Shown here: in pieces, positions 1-8,352 of the stretch
How positions within the stretch are numbered: the first letter of the stretch is position 1
Layout: each line of letters begins with the position of its first letter
From: an uncultured Draconibacterium sp.
Lineage (GTDB): Bacteria > Bacteroidota > Bacteroidia > Bacteroidales > Prolixibacteraceae
Length of the DNA stretch: 64,000 bases
Direction: 5' to 3'
Assembly (NCBI RefSeq): GCF_963677575.1
Contig: NZ_OY782038.1
Span: 4,839,501-4,903,500, forward strand
Translations under genes and position numbers: made by a program
The notes under the pieces: generated by a model
The model's input: only the letters and a program-made list of their open reading frames with translations
Database searches by the model: none
Told to the model about the DNA's origin: nothing

Positions 1-306
1 CAGTTGGAATATGTTCCGCTGCATGCTGGTAATTTCTTCACAACGGTGGCTTATAACAAGTTCGATTTTACAATCGACGGAAGTTACACCGATGAGCAAT
101 TTACCGACGAGGAGCAGAAGAATATTCTCGACGCCTATTTTCTTATGAATATGGCTGTTGGTTACAGCTGGAAAATCGATGGTCAGAATCAAATCCGAAT
201 TAACGGAATGATTAATAATCTGTTTGATATTAATTATCAGGCAAGTTGGGGCTATGCCATGCCGGGCATTGCTTACCGATTAAGTATTACTTATAATTTT
301 AAATAA
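1..306 (+). CDS. TonB-dependent outer-membrane receptor, C-terminal end (partial)
   Basis: This is the last 101 codons of a gene whose start lies before the window. The protein ends in alternating beta strands and a terminal aromatic strand (SITYNFK), the usual closing strand and sorting signal of a TonB-dependent receptor barrel. The following genes encode a BtuG-like lipoprotein, a transcobalamin-like protein and cobalamin synthesis enzymes. It is therefore probably a BtuB-type corrinoid receptor; that substrate is inferred from context only. The TTG at position 4 is not a real start, because the frame is open to base 1. Confidence 0.8.
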   Translation, partial: QLEYVPLHAGNFFTTVAYNKFDFTIDGSYTDEQFTDEEQKNILDAYFLMNMAVGYSWKIDGQNQIRINGMINNLFDINYQASWGYAMPGIAYRLSITYNFK

Positions 307-335
307 AGACAATAATCAATATCAATTCAATTAAA

Positions 336-1880
336 ATGAAAAACTCAATTAGAATTTTTATGTTTCTGGCCGTTCTGGCCTTTGCTTTTACTTCTTGTGA
401 GGATGATGATCCGGTAAATGTAGTTGTATGTTTTACTTTCACCCCGGAACAAGGAATCAAGATTGGAGATACCGTATATTTTGAAAATTGTTCTTCTGAA
501 GCCTTAGAATATGCATGGAGCTTTGGTGATGCAAGTACTTCAACTGAGGCTGAACCTTATCATATATATACGGAATCTGGCAGTTTTGATGTAACACTTA
601 TCGCTTCGAATGGTGGAATTGCAGAGACTGTAACACAAAAAGTAAGTGTTTCGAAAGAAGTTGTTGCATGTTTTACTTTTTCGCCTGAAGAAAGTGTAAA
701 GGTTGGTGATACCGTTTATTTTGCTAACTGTTCAGAAGAAGCAACAAGTTATGCCTGGGATTTTGGAGATTCGGAAACATCAACAGAAGAAGAACCATTT
801 CATATTTATTCTCAGCCAGGAACTTATGATGTGAGTATGGTCGCATCAAAAGATGATGACAGCCAAACAGCTACATCAACTATTGAAGTGGTTGCAGACT
901 TAAGTTTTATTATCAACTATGGTGGTTATAGTGGCGATAAATCAACAATATCAGCTTTTAATATTTATACACAAGAAATAGAGAATAACTATTATACTGG
1001 TGTAAATGGAGCAAGTATGGTATCGAACGTGCAATATGCCTACGAATACAACGGAAATATTTACATGATGGGTAATAATTCTGACCAGGTATTTTGGGTG
1101 GACGGTAAAACCTTTGAACAAACAGCCAACGGTATTACTGATGATATTGTAAAGCCTCGTAATTGTGTGGGGAATGGCGATTATTTATATGTTTCTTGTT
1201 GGGGAGGCGATATCTGGGCCGACGCATCATTGTCTTATATCGCAAAGGTTGATTTAAACAGCAATACAGTTGAAAAGAAAATACCACTCCATTACGGACC
1301 GGAAGGCTTGGCCATTGTTGGAGATAAATTATATGCGGCTCTTAACTATACGAACAAAGTAGCTGTAATGGATCTGGCAACAGAAGAAATCTCTTATATT
1401 GATCTTCCCGCTGGAAATATTCCTTCCTATTTTGAGCAGGACAATACAGGAAATTTATATGTAAATCTTGGTGTAGCTTATGGCGATGATGTAACATCAA
1501 CAGGAATAGGATACATAAATACTTCAACCAACCAAATGGAAGCCAAGTATGAGCTGACAGGAGTTAGTAGCATGAATTATGTTGATGTTTTTGAGTTTAA
1601 TGATGATTTTTCGAAATTGTACATTGTAACTACCGGTGGCTATGGTGAACCCGGAGGAGTTGCAGTTTTCGATGTTGCTTCTGAAAGCTTTGAAGCTGAA
1701 AAGATTATTGATAACGTAATGGGAATTAATGGACTTGGTTTTAAAAATAATTCACTTTTCTGCTTCTTTTCAGAAAGTACAACAACTAATGGAAAGGCGG
1801 TTACCTACACCGAAGACGGAACGAAAATTAATGAATACGAAACAGGTATTGCACCGTTTATGCTGTTAGATGTTGAATAA
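336..1880 (+). CDS. Surface lipoprotein with two PKD domains and a BtuG/YncE-like beta-propeller
   Basis: The 514-residue protein has a lipoprotein signal peptide with the lipobox cysteine near residue 21, in the context TSCEDDDP. Acidic residues right after the cysteine are the export signal that places lipoproteins on the cell surface in this phylum. Residues ~28-106 and ~107-187 are two very similar PKD domains (WSFGD and WDFGD with a following HIY). Residues ~190-514 look like a propeller of the DUF5074/YncE type, with repeated phrases such as GDYLYVSCWGGD and VAVMDLATEEI. BtuG proteins, which bind vitamin B12 and hand it to BtuB, are propellers of this type. The gene lies 29 bases after the TonB receptor and 3 bases before the DUF4430 gene. 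A corrinoid-capture role is an inference; another ligand is possible. Confidence 0.75.
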   Translation: MKNSIRIFMFLAVLAFAFTSCEDDDPVNVVVCFTFTPEQGIKIGDTVYFENCSSEALEYAWSFGDASTSTEAEPYHIYTESGSFDVTLIASNGGIAETVTQKVSVSKEVVACFTFSPEESVKVGDTVYFANCSEEATSYAWDFGDSETSTEEEPFHIYSQPGTYDVSMVASKDDDSQTATSTIEVVADLSFIINYGGYSGDKSTISAFNIYTQEIENNYYTGVNGASMVSNVQYAYEYNGNIYMMGNNSDQVFWVDGKTFEQTANGITDDIVKPRNCVGNGDYLYVSCWGGDIWADASLSYIAKVDLNSNTVEKKIPLHYGPEGLAIVGDKLYAALNYTNKVAVMDLATEEISYIDLPAGNIPSYFEQDNTGNLYVNLGVAYGDDVTSTGIGYINTSTNQMEAKYELTGVSSMNYVDVFEFNDDFSKLYIVTTGGYGEPGGVAVFDVASESFEAEKIIDNVMGINGLGFKNNSLFCFFSESTTTNGKAVTYTEDGTKINEYETGIAPFMLLDVE

Positions 1881-1883
1881 GCC

Positions 1884-2273
1884 ATGAACAAATTAAAAAT
1901 ATTTTGCCTTAATCTGCTGTTGGCTTGTTTTATCGGATTATCGGCTTTTGCCGGCAACGGAGAAAAGGTTACTGTTGAAATAGATTTTGGATCGGTGAAT
2001 CATCCAAAACTGAAAATCGAGACAAATTGGAAAGAAGGGCTTTCAGCTTTGGAAGCCCTCCAGTTTGTTGCGGAAGTAAAAACACACCCCGTAGGGCAAT
2101 ATGTTTTTGTCGATGAAATTGATGGAGTAAAGGGAGAATCAAACAAAAGTGTTTGGTATTACGAAATTAATGGAGAGCCTGCCAAAAAAGTTGCTATCGA
2201 CCAGCCCCTTGAAAACGGTGATAAAATAACCTGGATTTACAAACAAGATGTTTGCAGTCCGGGAAAAGAATAA
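1884..2273 (+). CDS. Secreted DUF4430 (transcobalamin C-terminal-like) protein
   Basis: The 129-residue product has a cleavable signal peptide (to about residue 23, SAFAG) and then one DUF4430 domain. The domain shows the pattern of a hydrophobic pair, VWYYEINGEPAKK near residues 92-104, and a closing GDKITWIYKQD. DUF4430 resembles the C-terminal half of animal cobalamin carriers (transcobalamin, intrinsic factor) and is also found in bacterial corrinoid-binding proteins. The gene starts 3 bases after the BtuG-like gene, so the two are almost certainly translated from one message. It probably binds or passes on corrinoid in the periplasm or at the surface. The N-terminal half of transcobalamin is absent. 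Confidence 0.75.
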   Translation: MNKLKIFCLNLLLACFIGLSAFAGNGEKVTVEIDFGSVNHPKLKIETNWKEGLSALEALQFVAEVKTHPVGQYVFVDEIDGVKGESNKSVWYYEINGEPAKKVAIDQPLENGDKITWIYKQDVCSPGKE

Positions 2274-2350
2274 AAGCGATATCTGTAAAATATAGCAGCT
2301 TCTGCCCTAAGTGTGGCACTCAAAGCACATGATAATGATTCTTACCCTTG

Positions 2351-2380
2351 GTTACGAGCCGGGGGTTTGGCTTTTGTAAC
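2351..2380 (+). other. Inverted repeat just upstream of cobU
   Basis: The arms GTTAC (2351-2355) and GTAAC (2376-2380), with inner arms AGCC (2357-2360) and GGCT (2369-2372), can form an imperfect hairpin that ends 22 bases before the cobU start. There is no T-run, so it is not a standard terminator. The 129-base gap 2274-2402 lacks the conserved core of an adenosylcobalamin riboswitch as far as can be seen by eye. The hairpin may affect RNA stability or cobU translation. Confidence 0.35.
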
Positions 2381-2402
2381 TACTGAGATACAATTTTAAG
2401 AA

Positions 2403-2921
2403 ATGGCACAAATTACGTTTATAACAGGCGGTCAGCGCTCGGGGAAAAGCAGCTTTGCACAAAAATGTGCTGAAGAAAACTCGGATGCACCAGTATATTT
2501 GGCAACTGCACATATTTGGGACGAAGATTTTCATCGCCGGGTAAAACGACATCAATCCGATCGTGGTGAACAATGGCAAACCATCGAGGAAGAGATTGAG
2601 ATCAGTAAACACAACCTGGCCGGAAAAACTGTTATGCTTGACTGTATTACGCTGTGGCTGACCAACATTTTTTATCAGAACAAAAATGATGTAGATGCCA
2701 GTCTGGAAATAGCCAAACTTGAGTGGGATAAATTTATCAATCAGGACATGGAGCTTTTTGTGGTAAGCAATGAGCTGGGAATGGGCGTTCATCCCGAAAA
2801 TGAAATTGCCCGCAAGTTTGCTGATTTACAAGGCTGGATGAACCAGTACATTGCCAAATCGGCAAACAAAGTCTTTCTGATGGTTTCGGGAATACCGGTT
2901 CAAGTCAAAAGTAGAAAGTAA
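2403..2921 (+). CDS. cobU: Adenosylcobinamide kinase / adenosylcobinamide-phosphate guanylyltransferase
   Basis: The 172-residue protein phosphorylates adenosylcobinamide and then transfers GMP to give AdoCbi-GDP, the first step of nucleotide-loop assembly. It starts with the P-loop GGQRSGKS (residues 8-15). RRVKRHQSDR holds the histidine that carries GMP in CobU. VSNELGMGVHP and the closing MVSGIPVQVK are family signatures. The length is normal. It is the first gene of the cob group, with cobT 214 bases downstream after a repeat-rich gap, so the two could have separate transcripts. The start is the ATG after an A-rich leader, as is usual in this phylum. Confidence 0.95.
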   Translation: MAQITFITGGQRSGKSSFAQKCAEENSDAPVYLATAHIWDEDFHRRVKRHQSDRGEQWQTIEEEIEISKHNLAGKTVMLDCITLWLTNIFYQNKNDVDASLEIAKLEWDKFINQDMELFVVSNELGMGVHPENEIARKFADLQGWMNQYIAKSANKVFLMVSGIPVQVKSRK

Positions 2922-3135
2922 AAAGGCAAAAGTTAAACTTCGTGTCTTCGAGTCTTCGTGTTTAAAAAAGAAAAGAATTTCGAATGACGATTAACGATTT
3001 AAGATTTCAGAATGAATATGCAGTAGGCAAAAAACAATAAGTAAGATCTACTGTGTTCTATGTACCTATTGTGGTTCAAAATTAATTCGCGCGAATCTGC
3101 GTAGTCTGCGAAAAACAAAAATAGAACAAATAAAA
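2922..3135. repeat. Non-coding gap between cobU and cobT made of short dispersed-repeat phrases
   Basis: No gene is seen. The gap holds three phrase-like segments: CTTCGTGTCTTCGAG followed by TCTTCGTG (2939-2961), TCTATGTACCTATTGTGG (3057-3074) and CGCGAATCTGCGTAGTCTGC (~3090-3109). Near-identical phrases recur in intergenic regions of many Bacteroidota genomes; that is general knowledge and was not searched here. They interrupt what is otherwise a tight cob operon. Confidence 0.45.
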
Positions 3136-4140
3136 ATGACATTAAAAGATCAACTACAACACAAAATCGATAACAAAACCAAACCACTCGGATCGCTTGG
3201 TCTGCTTGAAGAATTGGCCTTGCAAATAGGTATGGTTCAAAATACACTGTCGCCAAAAATTGAAAAACCGGCGCATCTGGTTTTTGCTGCCGATCATGGT
3301 TTGGCCGATGAGGGAATCAGTCCGTATCCAAAAGATGTTACCTGGCAAATGGTGATGAACTTCTGTGCCGGCGGAGCATCTATCAATGTTTTTTGCCGTC
3401 AGAGCGAAATGGAACTAAAAGTTTATGATGTAGGTGTTGACTACAATTTTGCAGCAGAACTTCCTGTGATAAACGCAAAAGTTGCCAACGGAAGCCGTAA
3501 TATGCGAAAAGAACCGGCCATGACCATTGAAGAATGTAAAGCAGCCATGGAGGCTGGCGCAAAAGCGGTTCGCGAACAGGCTGCCAAAGGTTGCAATACT
3601 ATTGCTTGTGGCGAAATGGGAATTGGAAATACTTCGCCTTCGTCGTTATTGATGCACAAATTTACAGGCCTTTCAATGGAAGACTGTACCGGCAGAGGTT
3701 CGGGTTTGGGAGATGAGCAGGTAGATCGTAAAACAAGAATCCTGAAAGAAATTATTGAAAAATACAATCCCATCACACCTGAAGAAATTTTGGCAACATT
3801 CGGAGGCCTTGAAATTGCTGCAATGACAGGAGCTTATCTTGAAGCAAAAAAGCAAAATATGCTCATCCTTATCGATGGTTTTATCGCCACTGCTGCCGTA
3901 CTTACTGCAATTCAAATGGAGCCAACTGTAAAAGATAATTGTATCTTTTGTCATAGTTCCGACGAAAAGGGGCATAAATTGATGTTGGAGCATCTTGATG
4001 CTAAACCTTTGCTTCAACTGGGCATGCGGTTAGGCGAAGGAGGAGGAGCTGTAATAGCTTTGCCTCTGGTAAAATCGGCTGTTAATTTCCTAAACGAAAT
4101 GTCTAGCTTTGATAATGCCGGAGTAAGCAATAAAGATTAA
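3136..4140 (+). CDS. cobT: Nicotinate-nucleotide--dimethylbenzimidazole phosphoribosyltransferase
   Basis: CobT makes alpha-ribazole 5'-phosphate from nicotinate mononucleotide and the lower-ligand base. The 334-residue sequence carries the expected landmarks: TKPLGSLGLLEELA near the N terminus, FAADHGLADEGISPYP (~residues 54-69), CGEMGIGNTS (~156-165), GRGSGLGDE (~187-195), and LGEGGGAV near residue 300 with the catalytic glutamate. The length is typical. It acts between CobU and CobS in nucleotide-loop assembly. The ATG follows an A-rich leader. Confidence 0.95.
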   Translation: MTLKDQLQHKIDNKTKPLGSLGLLEELALQIGMVQNTLSPKIEKPAHLVFAADHGLADEGISPYPKDVTWQMVMNFCAGGASINVFCRQSEMELKVYDVGVDYNFAAELPVINAKVANGSRNMRKEPAMTIEECKAAMEAGAKAVREQAAKGCNTIACGEMGIGNTSPSSLLMHKFTGLSMEDCTGRGSGLGDEQVDRKTRILKEIIEKYNPITPEEILATFGGLEIAAMTGAYLEAKKQNMLILIDGFIATAAVLTAIQMEPTVKDNCIFCHSSDEKGHKLMLEHLDAKPLLQLGMRLGEGGGAVIALPLVKSAVNFLNEMSSFDNAGVSNKD

Positions 4141-4293
4141 TTTCGTTTGAAGTTAAAAGTTAATGTTCCCGTTTTAAAGAGGCTTGTAGCTAGAATTTAT
4201 GAAACGACCATGAGGATATTTTTCACACAAACGTGAATGATTATATCCATGGGAGTTCCATCTGTTACATTAAAAATAGACGATTATAAACAG

Positions 4294-5055
4294 ATGAAAA
4301 ACGAGATAAAAATATTCCTCACCGCGCTGATGTTTTACACCCGAATTCCGGTGGGAAGAATCGAAGGTTGGTCGGAGAAGATGTTAAACAAATCAACGCG
4401 TTACTTTCCGGTAATCGGATGGATTGTTGGAGGAGTGGGGGCATCGTTATTTTTACTGTTTGGAGTTGTGTTGCCTGTTACTTTGGCAGTTGCACTAAGT
4501 ATGGTGGCCACAATTTTATTAACCGGCGCATTTCATGAGGATGGTTTTGCCGATTTCTGCGATGGTTTTGGTGGCGGCTACACACCCGAACGTATTCTGG
4601 AAATAATGAAAGACAGTCGAATCGGCACCTATGGAACTGTAGGGTTGTTGTCGGTTCTGGCAATAAAGTTTCTGGCCCTATCGCATCTCGATGCAATGAG
4701 AATTCCTTTCATATTAATTGCCGGTCATGCGCTCAGCCGTGTTTTTCCGGTGTTGCTGATCTATTCTTCCGTCTATGCACGGTTAGATGCAACAAGTAAA
4801 ACGAAACCAGTGGGGAAAGCTGATTCTTTATTTTCGTTGTTGTTTGCTTTGGTTAGTGGAGGATTATCATTACTGTTTCTCGCCTGGCAGGAAACCGTTT
4901 TGGTTATTGTTGTTTTGCTCCTTGTAACTTTTTTCTTCCGAAATTATATTACACGCAAATTAGGCGGCTACACCGGTGATGTTTTGGGTGCCCTGCAGCA
5001 ATTGTGTGAAGTGTTCTTCTATTTGTGTATTCTTGCTTATCAGAATCTCGTATGA
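4294..5055 (+). CDS. cobS: Adenosylcobinamide-GDP ribazoletransferase (cobalamin synthase)
   Basis: CobS is a membrane enzyme joining AdoCbi-GDP and alpha-ribazole (phosphate). The start at 4294 (MKNEIKIFLTALMFYTRIPV) gives 253 residues, the usual family length, and places the conserved FYTRIPV near residue 13. The longer in-frame start at 4237 would add 19 atypical residues. GAFHEDGFADFCDGFGGG (~residues 71-88) holds the metal-binding aspartates, followed by the RILEIMKDSRIGTYG motif. Several hydrophobic segments follow, and GGYTGDVLGALQQ near the C terminus is diagnostic. It overlaps cobC by 4 bases (ATGA), which indicates coupled translation. Confidence 0.93.
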   Translation: MKNEIKIFLTALMFYTRIPVGRIEGWSEKMLNKSTRYFPVIGWIVGGVGASLFLLFGVVLPVTLAVALSMVATILLTGAFHEDGFADFCDGFGGGYTPERILEIMKDSRIGTYGTVGLLSVLAIKFLALSHLDAMRIPFILIAGHALSRVFPVLLIYSSVYARLDATSKTKPVGKADSLFSLLFALVSGGLSLLFLAWQETVLVIVVLLLVTFFFRNYITRKLGGYTGDVLGALQQLCEVFFYLCILAYQNLV

Positions 5056-5600
5056 AGATTTACGCAATACGACATACCAGTGTGAATGTTCAGCCTGGCA
5101 TTTGTTATGGGCAAACGGATGTTGGTGTGGCTACCTCGTTTGATGATGAACAAAGACGTGTTACGCAAGAATTAGAGCAGGTGAGTTTTGATACAGTCTG
5201 GTCGAGCCCGCTGCTGCGTTGTCGGACATTGGCAGAAAGTGTTTTCCCCAATGACGAGATACTTTTCGATCCGCGTTTAAAAGAATTGAATTTTGGCGAC
5301 TGGGAAATGTTGGCCTGGGATAAAATTTATGCGCAACCTGACGGAAAAGTTTGGATGGAAAATTATCAAACATTGCCAACAAAAAATGGTGAATCGTATC
5401 CTGAAATGGTGGAGCGTGTTTCAGCTTTTGTACTAGAAATTGAAAAATTGAATACTGAAAATATTGCAGTTGTTGCACATGCCGGAGTAATCCGCATTTT
5501 AAAAAGTGTGATTGAAAAAGTTACTATTTCCGAGCTTTTTGAAAATTTTAAACCGGCTTATGCCAGTGTTACTGTATTCGAAATAAATAAGAATGACTAA
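5052..5600 (+). CDS. cobC: Alpha-ribazole phosphatase, histidine phosphatase family
   Basis: The product (182 residues from the ATG at 5052) belongs to the phosphoglycerate-mutase-like histidine phosphatases. It shows the N-terminal catalytic RHTSV, where the common form is RHG, SSPLLRCRTLAE (the second conserved arginine), LNFGDWEM with the acidic proton donor, and the second histidine in VVAHAGVIRIL. In a cob operon it most likely removes phosphate from alpha-ribazole 5'-phosphate or adenosylcobalamin 5'-phosphate. It overlaps cobS by 4 bases and cobQ by 8. A start 27 bases upstream at 5025 is possible but would extend far into cobS. Confidence 0.88.
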   Translation: MKIYAIRHTSVNVQPGICYGQTDVGVATSFDDEQRRVTQELEQVSFDTVWSSPLLRCRTLAESVFPNDEILFDPRLKELNFGDWEMLAWDKIYAQPDGKVWMENYQTLPTKNGESYPEMVERVSAFVLEIEKLNTENIAVVAHAGVIRILKSVIEKVTISELFENFKPAYASVTVFEINKND

Positions 5601-7068
5601 AACAAAAATATACCGCCCGATAATGTTTGTGGGAACCGGTTCAGATGTTGGAAAAAGTGTTGTAAACGCAGGTTTCTGTCGTATTTTTAAACAGGACGGT
5701 TTGTCGCCGGCACCTTTCAAAGCACAAAATATGTCGTTGAATAGTTTCCCTACTCCCGACGGTTTGGAGATTGGTCGTGCACAGGCTGTTCAGGCCGAAG
5801 CATGTGGTATTGATTGCCGTGTTGAAATGAATCCGGTGTTGTTAAAGCCAACTGGTTACATGGATTCGCAAATTATATTAAATGGCAAACCATGGGCAAA
5901 TAAATCTGCTAAAGCTTATTTTAACGAAACCGATCGTGATTTTCTGTTTAATGAGGCGATGAAAGCTTTTTCATATCTGGAGAAAGATTTTAATCCAATT
6001 GTAGTAGAAGGAGCGGGAAGTATCTCGGAAGTTAATCTTTGGCAAAAAGATATCACCAATATGCGGGTGGCTGTGAAGAAAAATGCCACAACTTTTCTTA
6101 TTGCCGATATCGATAAAGGCGGTGTGTTCGGAAGTGTTTACGGTACCATGTTGCTGTTGCCGGAGCAGGAACGTAAGCAGGTAAAAGGAATTATCATCAA
6201 TAAATTCAGGGGCGATATTTCGTTGTTTGAAGATGGCGCAAAAAAACTAGAGGAACTTTGCGGGGTGCCGGTGGTGGGCATTATTCCGCACTTTCGCGAC
6301 ATTTATATCGATGATGAGGACTCGGTGGTTGTAGATAAAAAACAGTTTAAGGCTGTTGAAGGAACAACAAATATCGCTGTGGTTTTACTGCGACACATGT
6401 CAAACTTCACCGACTTTAATTTTTTGGAACAATTGCCGGAAGTGAATCTGTTTTATGCCGCATCGCCCGAAGATATTGAGGAAGCCGATATTGTGATTTT
6501 GCCTGGCTCGAAAAATACCATTTCAGATGTTTTGTTTCTTCAAAAACAGGGAATGGCAAATGCGGTGAAAAAAGCGCACGAACAGGGAAGAGCTGTTTAT
6601 GGCATTTGTGGCGGTTTTCAAATGATGGGCGAGTGGATTGCTGATCCGAACCATGTGGAAGGCCAGATTGAAAAAGTTCCGGGTCTTGGAATTTTGCCCG
6701 TAGAAACAATTCTTACTGATGAAAAGGTGACAGAACAATGTTCTTTTACTTTTCAAAACGGCGAAGAAGGAAAGGGCTATGAAATTCATATGGGAGAAAC
6801 AATTGCAAAACAAGAAAGTCCTGCTTGTATGGTTAACGGGATTAAACAAGATGGATATTACCTGAATGATCGAACCTGGGGAACTTATATACATGGCATT
6901 TTTGATAATATCAATATGGTGCACCGAATTTTAAAAGATTCAGGGAAGCAAGTTTCAACTCAATTGGATTTTCAACAATTTAAAGAAACACAATACGATA
7001 AACTGGCTAACCTGATCCGGGAAAATGTAGATATGGAATACATTTATAAATCGATGGAAATTGAATGA
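5593..7068 (+). CDS. cobQ: Cobyric acid synthase (glutamine-hydrolysing)
   Basis: CobQ/CbiP amidates four side chains of adenosylcobyrinic acid a,c-diamide. The 491-residue protein has an N-terminal dethiobiotin-synthetase-like ATPase domain with GTGSDVGKSVVNAGFCRIF (~residues 14-32) and APFKAQNMSLNS. The C-terminal class-I glutamine amidotransferase-like domain has ILPGSKNTISD (~300) and the nucleophile cysteine in VYGICGGFQMMG (~335), with the histidine in GTYIHGIFDN near residue 440. Size and order match the family. It overlaps both neighbours by 8 bases. Confidence 0.95.
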   Translation: MTKTKIYRPIMFVGTGSDVGKSVVNAGFCRIFKQDGLSPAPFKAQNMSLNSFPTPDGLEIGRAQAVQAEACGIDCRVEMNPVLLKPTGYMDSQIILNGKPWANKSAKAYFNETDRDFLFNEAMKAFSYLEKDFNPIVVEGAGSISEVNLWQKDITNMRVAVKKNATTFLIADIDKGGVFGSVYGTMLLLPEQERKQVKGIIINKFRGDISLFEDGAKKLEELCGVPVVGIIPHFRDIYIDDEDSVVVDKKQFKAVEGTTNIAVVLLRHMSNFTDFNFLEQLPEVNLFYAASPEDIEEADIVILPGSKNTISDVLFLQKQGMANAVKKAHEQGRAVYGICGGFQMMGEWIADPNHVEGQIEKVPGLGILPVETILTDEKVTEQCSFTFQNGEEGKGYEIHMGETIAKQESPACMVNGIKQDGYYLNDRTWGTYIHGIFDNINMVHRILKDSGKQVSTQLDFQQFKETQYDKLANLIRENVDMEYIYKSMEIE

Positions 7069-7987
7069 GCATTTTGATATAATTCTACCGCTTCTGTCAG
7101 GTTTTGGACTTGACTGTCTTATTGGCGATCCATATTTTCTCCCGCACCCGATCCGTTTGTTCGGCAAGGCAATTTCTGTAGGAGAAACAAAGTTAAACCG
7201 TGGCCGAAACAGAAAGATAAAAGGAGCGTTGCTGGCTTCTTTGCTGATTGTTACTACTTATTTTGTTTTGAAACTGGGATTGACGCTTCTGTCCACTTAT
7301 CAAAATCTGTTCTTCACTGTTTCTTCCCTATTTGTTTTCTATGGATTGGCTAACCGGTCGCTCATTCAGGAAGCATTGCATGTAGTAGTAAAATTGGAGA
7401 AGGAAGGACTGGAAGCTGGGCGCCTGCAATTATCTATGATTGTTGGGCGCGAAACAGCAGAATTAAACGAAAATCAGATCAGAACAGCAGTTTTGGAAAC
7501 GCTGGCAGAAAATCTTAGCGATGGTGTAATTGCGCCACTGTTTTTCTATTTCATTGGAGGCGTTCCTGCTATGTTTGCTTACAAAATGGCGAATACGCTC
7601 GATTCTATGATTGGCTATAAAAATGAGCGTTACAAGGATTTTGGCTTTTTTACAGCCAAGCTTGATGATGTGTTCAATTTTATTCCTGCACGATTAACAG
7701 CGGTTTTAATGGCTGTTGTAAGTTTTAACTTCCGGGCGATCAAATTCATTCTTAAATACGGCAGTAAACATTCCAGTCCAAATGCCGGATATCCAGAAGC
7801 TGCGTTGGCTGGTATATTAAATTGTCGTTTTGGCGGCCCAAACCGTTATCACGGCGTATTAGTTGAAAAGCCTTTTATTGGAGAGAATCCAAGGCCGGTA
7901 TCTGTGAATGATGTTTACAAAGCTTGCGTAATTAATGTGGCGGTAACACTAGTATTTATCGGTGTTTTCATTATTTGGTTAGTATAA
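7061..7987 (+). CDS. cbiB: Adenosylcobinamide-phosphate synthase (CbiB/CobD family)
   Basis: CbiB attaches the aminopropanol arm to adenosylcobyric acid. The 308-residue membrane protein shows GLDCLIGDPYFLPHPIRLFG (~residues 16-35), hydrophobic helices, VGRETAELNENQIRTAVLET, ENLSDGVIAPLFFY, the AYKMANTLDSMIGYKNERY motif and PAALAG-like PEAALAGILNCRFGG. The start is a TTG at 7061, because no in-frame ATG is close; it overlaps the end of cobQ by 8 bases, supporting coupled translation. No cobD-type threonine-phosphate decarboxylase is present in the window. The gene ends 2-3 bases before the first small-RNA terminator, which may also stop this operon. Confidence 0.92.
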   Translation: MNEHFDIILPLLSGFGLDCLIGDPYFLPHPIRLFGKAISVGETKLNRGRNRKIKGALLASLLIVTTYFVLKLGLTLLSTYQNLFFTVSSLFVFYGLANRSLIQEALHVVVKLEKEGLEAGRLQLSMIVGRETAELNENQIRTAVLETLAENLSDGVIAPLFFYFIGGVPAMFAYKMANTLDSMIGYKNERYKDFGFFTAKLDDVFNFIPARLTAVLMAVVSFNFRAIKFILKYGSKHSSPNAGYPEAALAGILNCRFGGPNRYHGVLVEKPFIGENPRPVSVNDVYKACVINVAVTLVFIGVFIIWLV

Positions 7988-7989
7988 AC

Positions 7990-8075
7990 AAAAAAAGGAT
8001 GGGTCAACACCCATCCTTTTCGTCTAACTAAACCAATAAAACTAATCAAACCTAAACTTATGAACTAAAACTTAT
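7990..8075 (-). ncRNA. Predicted small RNA, array copy 1
   Basis: The minus strand has a promoter box at 8087-8080, a predicted start near 8075, an A/U-rich single-stranded leader and an intrinsic terminator with an uninterrupted 8-bp stem (GGATGGGT/ACCCATCC, loop GTTG) and seven T. The predicted length is about 86 nt. The hairpin lies directly after the cbiB stop on the other strand, where it may act as a weaker terminator for the cob operon. Transcription has not been shown. Confidence 0.7.
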
Positions 8076-8079
8076 GATA

Positions 8080-8124
8080 CAAATGTAGGGCGTTTCGATG
8101 AAATAGATATTACCCAAATGTTAA
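8080..8124 (-). promoter_or_regulatory. Promoter of small RNA copy 1
   Basis: TACATTTG at 8087-8080 matches the Bacteroidota -7 box TAnnTTTG. The upstream element TTAACATTTG (8124-8115) is exactly 27 bases away. No TTG is found at the usual 19-base spacing. Confidence 0.65.
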
Positions 8125-8264
8125 GTTGGTTCAAATCTAATTATAAATATTTATCAGTGATAGATGTTGTTTATGTCTTTGTATGTGCATAAAAGCTGTC
8201 AAAAAGAAAGTTTAAGTGGCATTGTGCGGCAAAAAGACAAAGGAGGGGATTGAGAAGGGTAAAC

Positions 8265-8348
8265 AAAAAAAGGACGGGGCAACACCCATCCTTTTCACTA
8301 ACTAAACCAATAAAACTAATCAAACCTAAACTTATGAACTAAACTTGT
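8265..8348 (-). ncRNA. Predicted small RNA, array copy 2
   Basis: This copy has the same plan as copy 1. The hairpin pairs GGATGGG with CCCGTCC-type sequence, with one G-U wobble in the minus-strand RNA (C-A if read from the plus strand), followed by seven T. The 5' end differs slightly (ACAAGTTTAG instead of ATAAGTTTTAG). The predicted length is about 84 nt. Confidence 0.7.
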
Positions 8349-8352
8349 ATGA

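Noticed and set aside
2274..2402. Cobalamin riboswitch ahead of cobU
   Set aside because: The B12 box and the conserved core motifs could not be found by eye; only a simple hairpin is present.
2352..2792. Minus-strand 146-codon frame
   Set aside because: It lies opposite cobU, whose motifs are unambiguous; the frame is a shadow.
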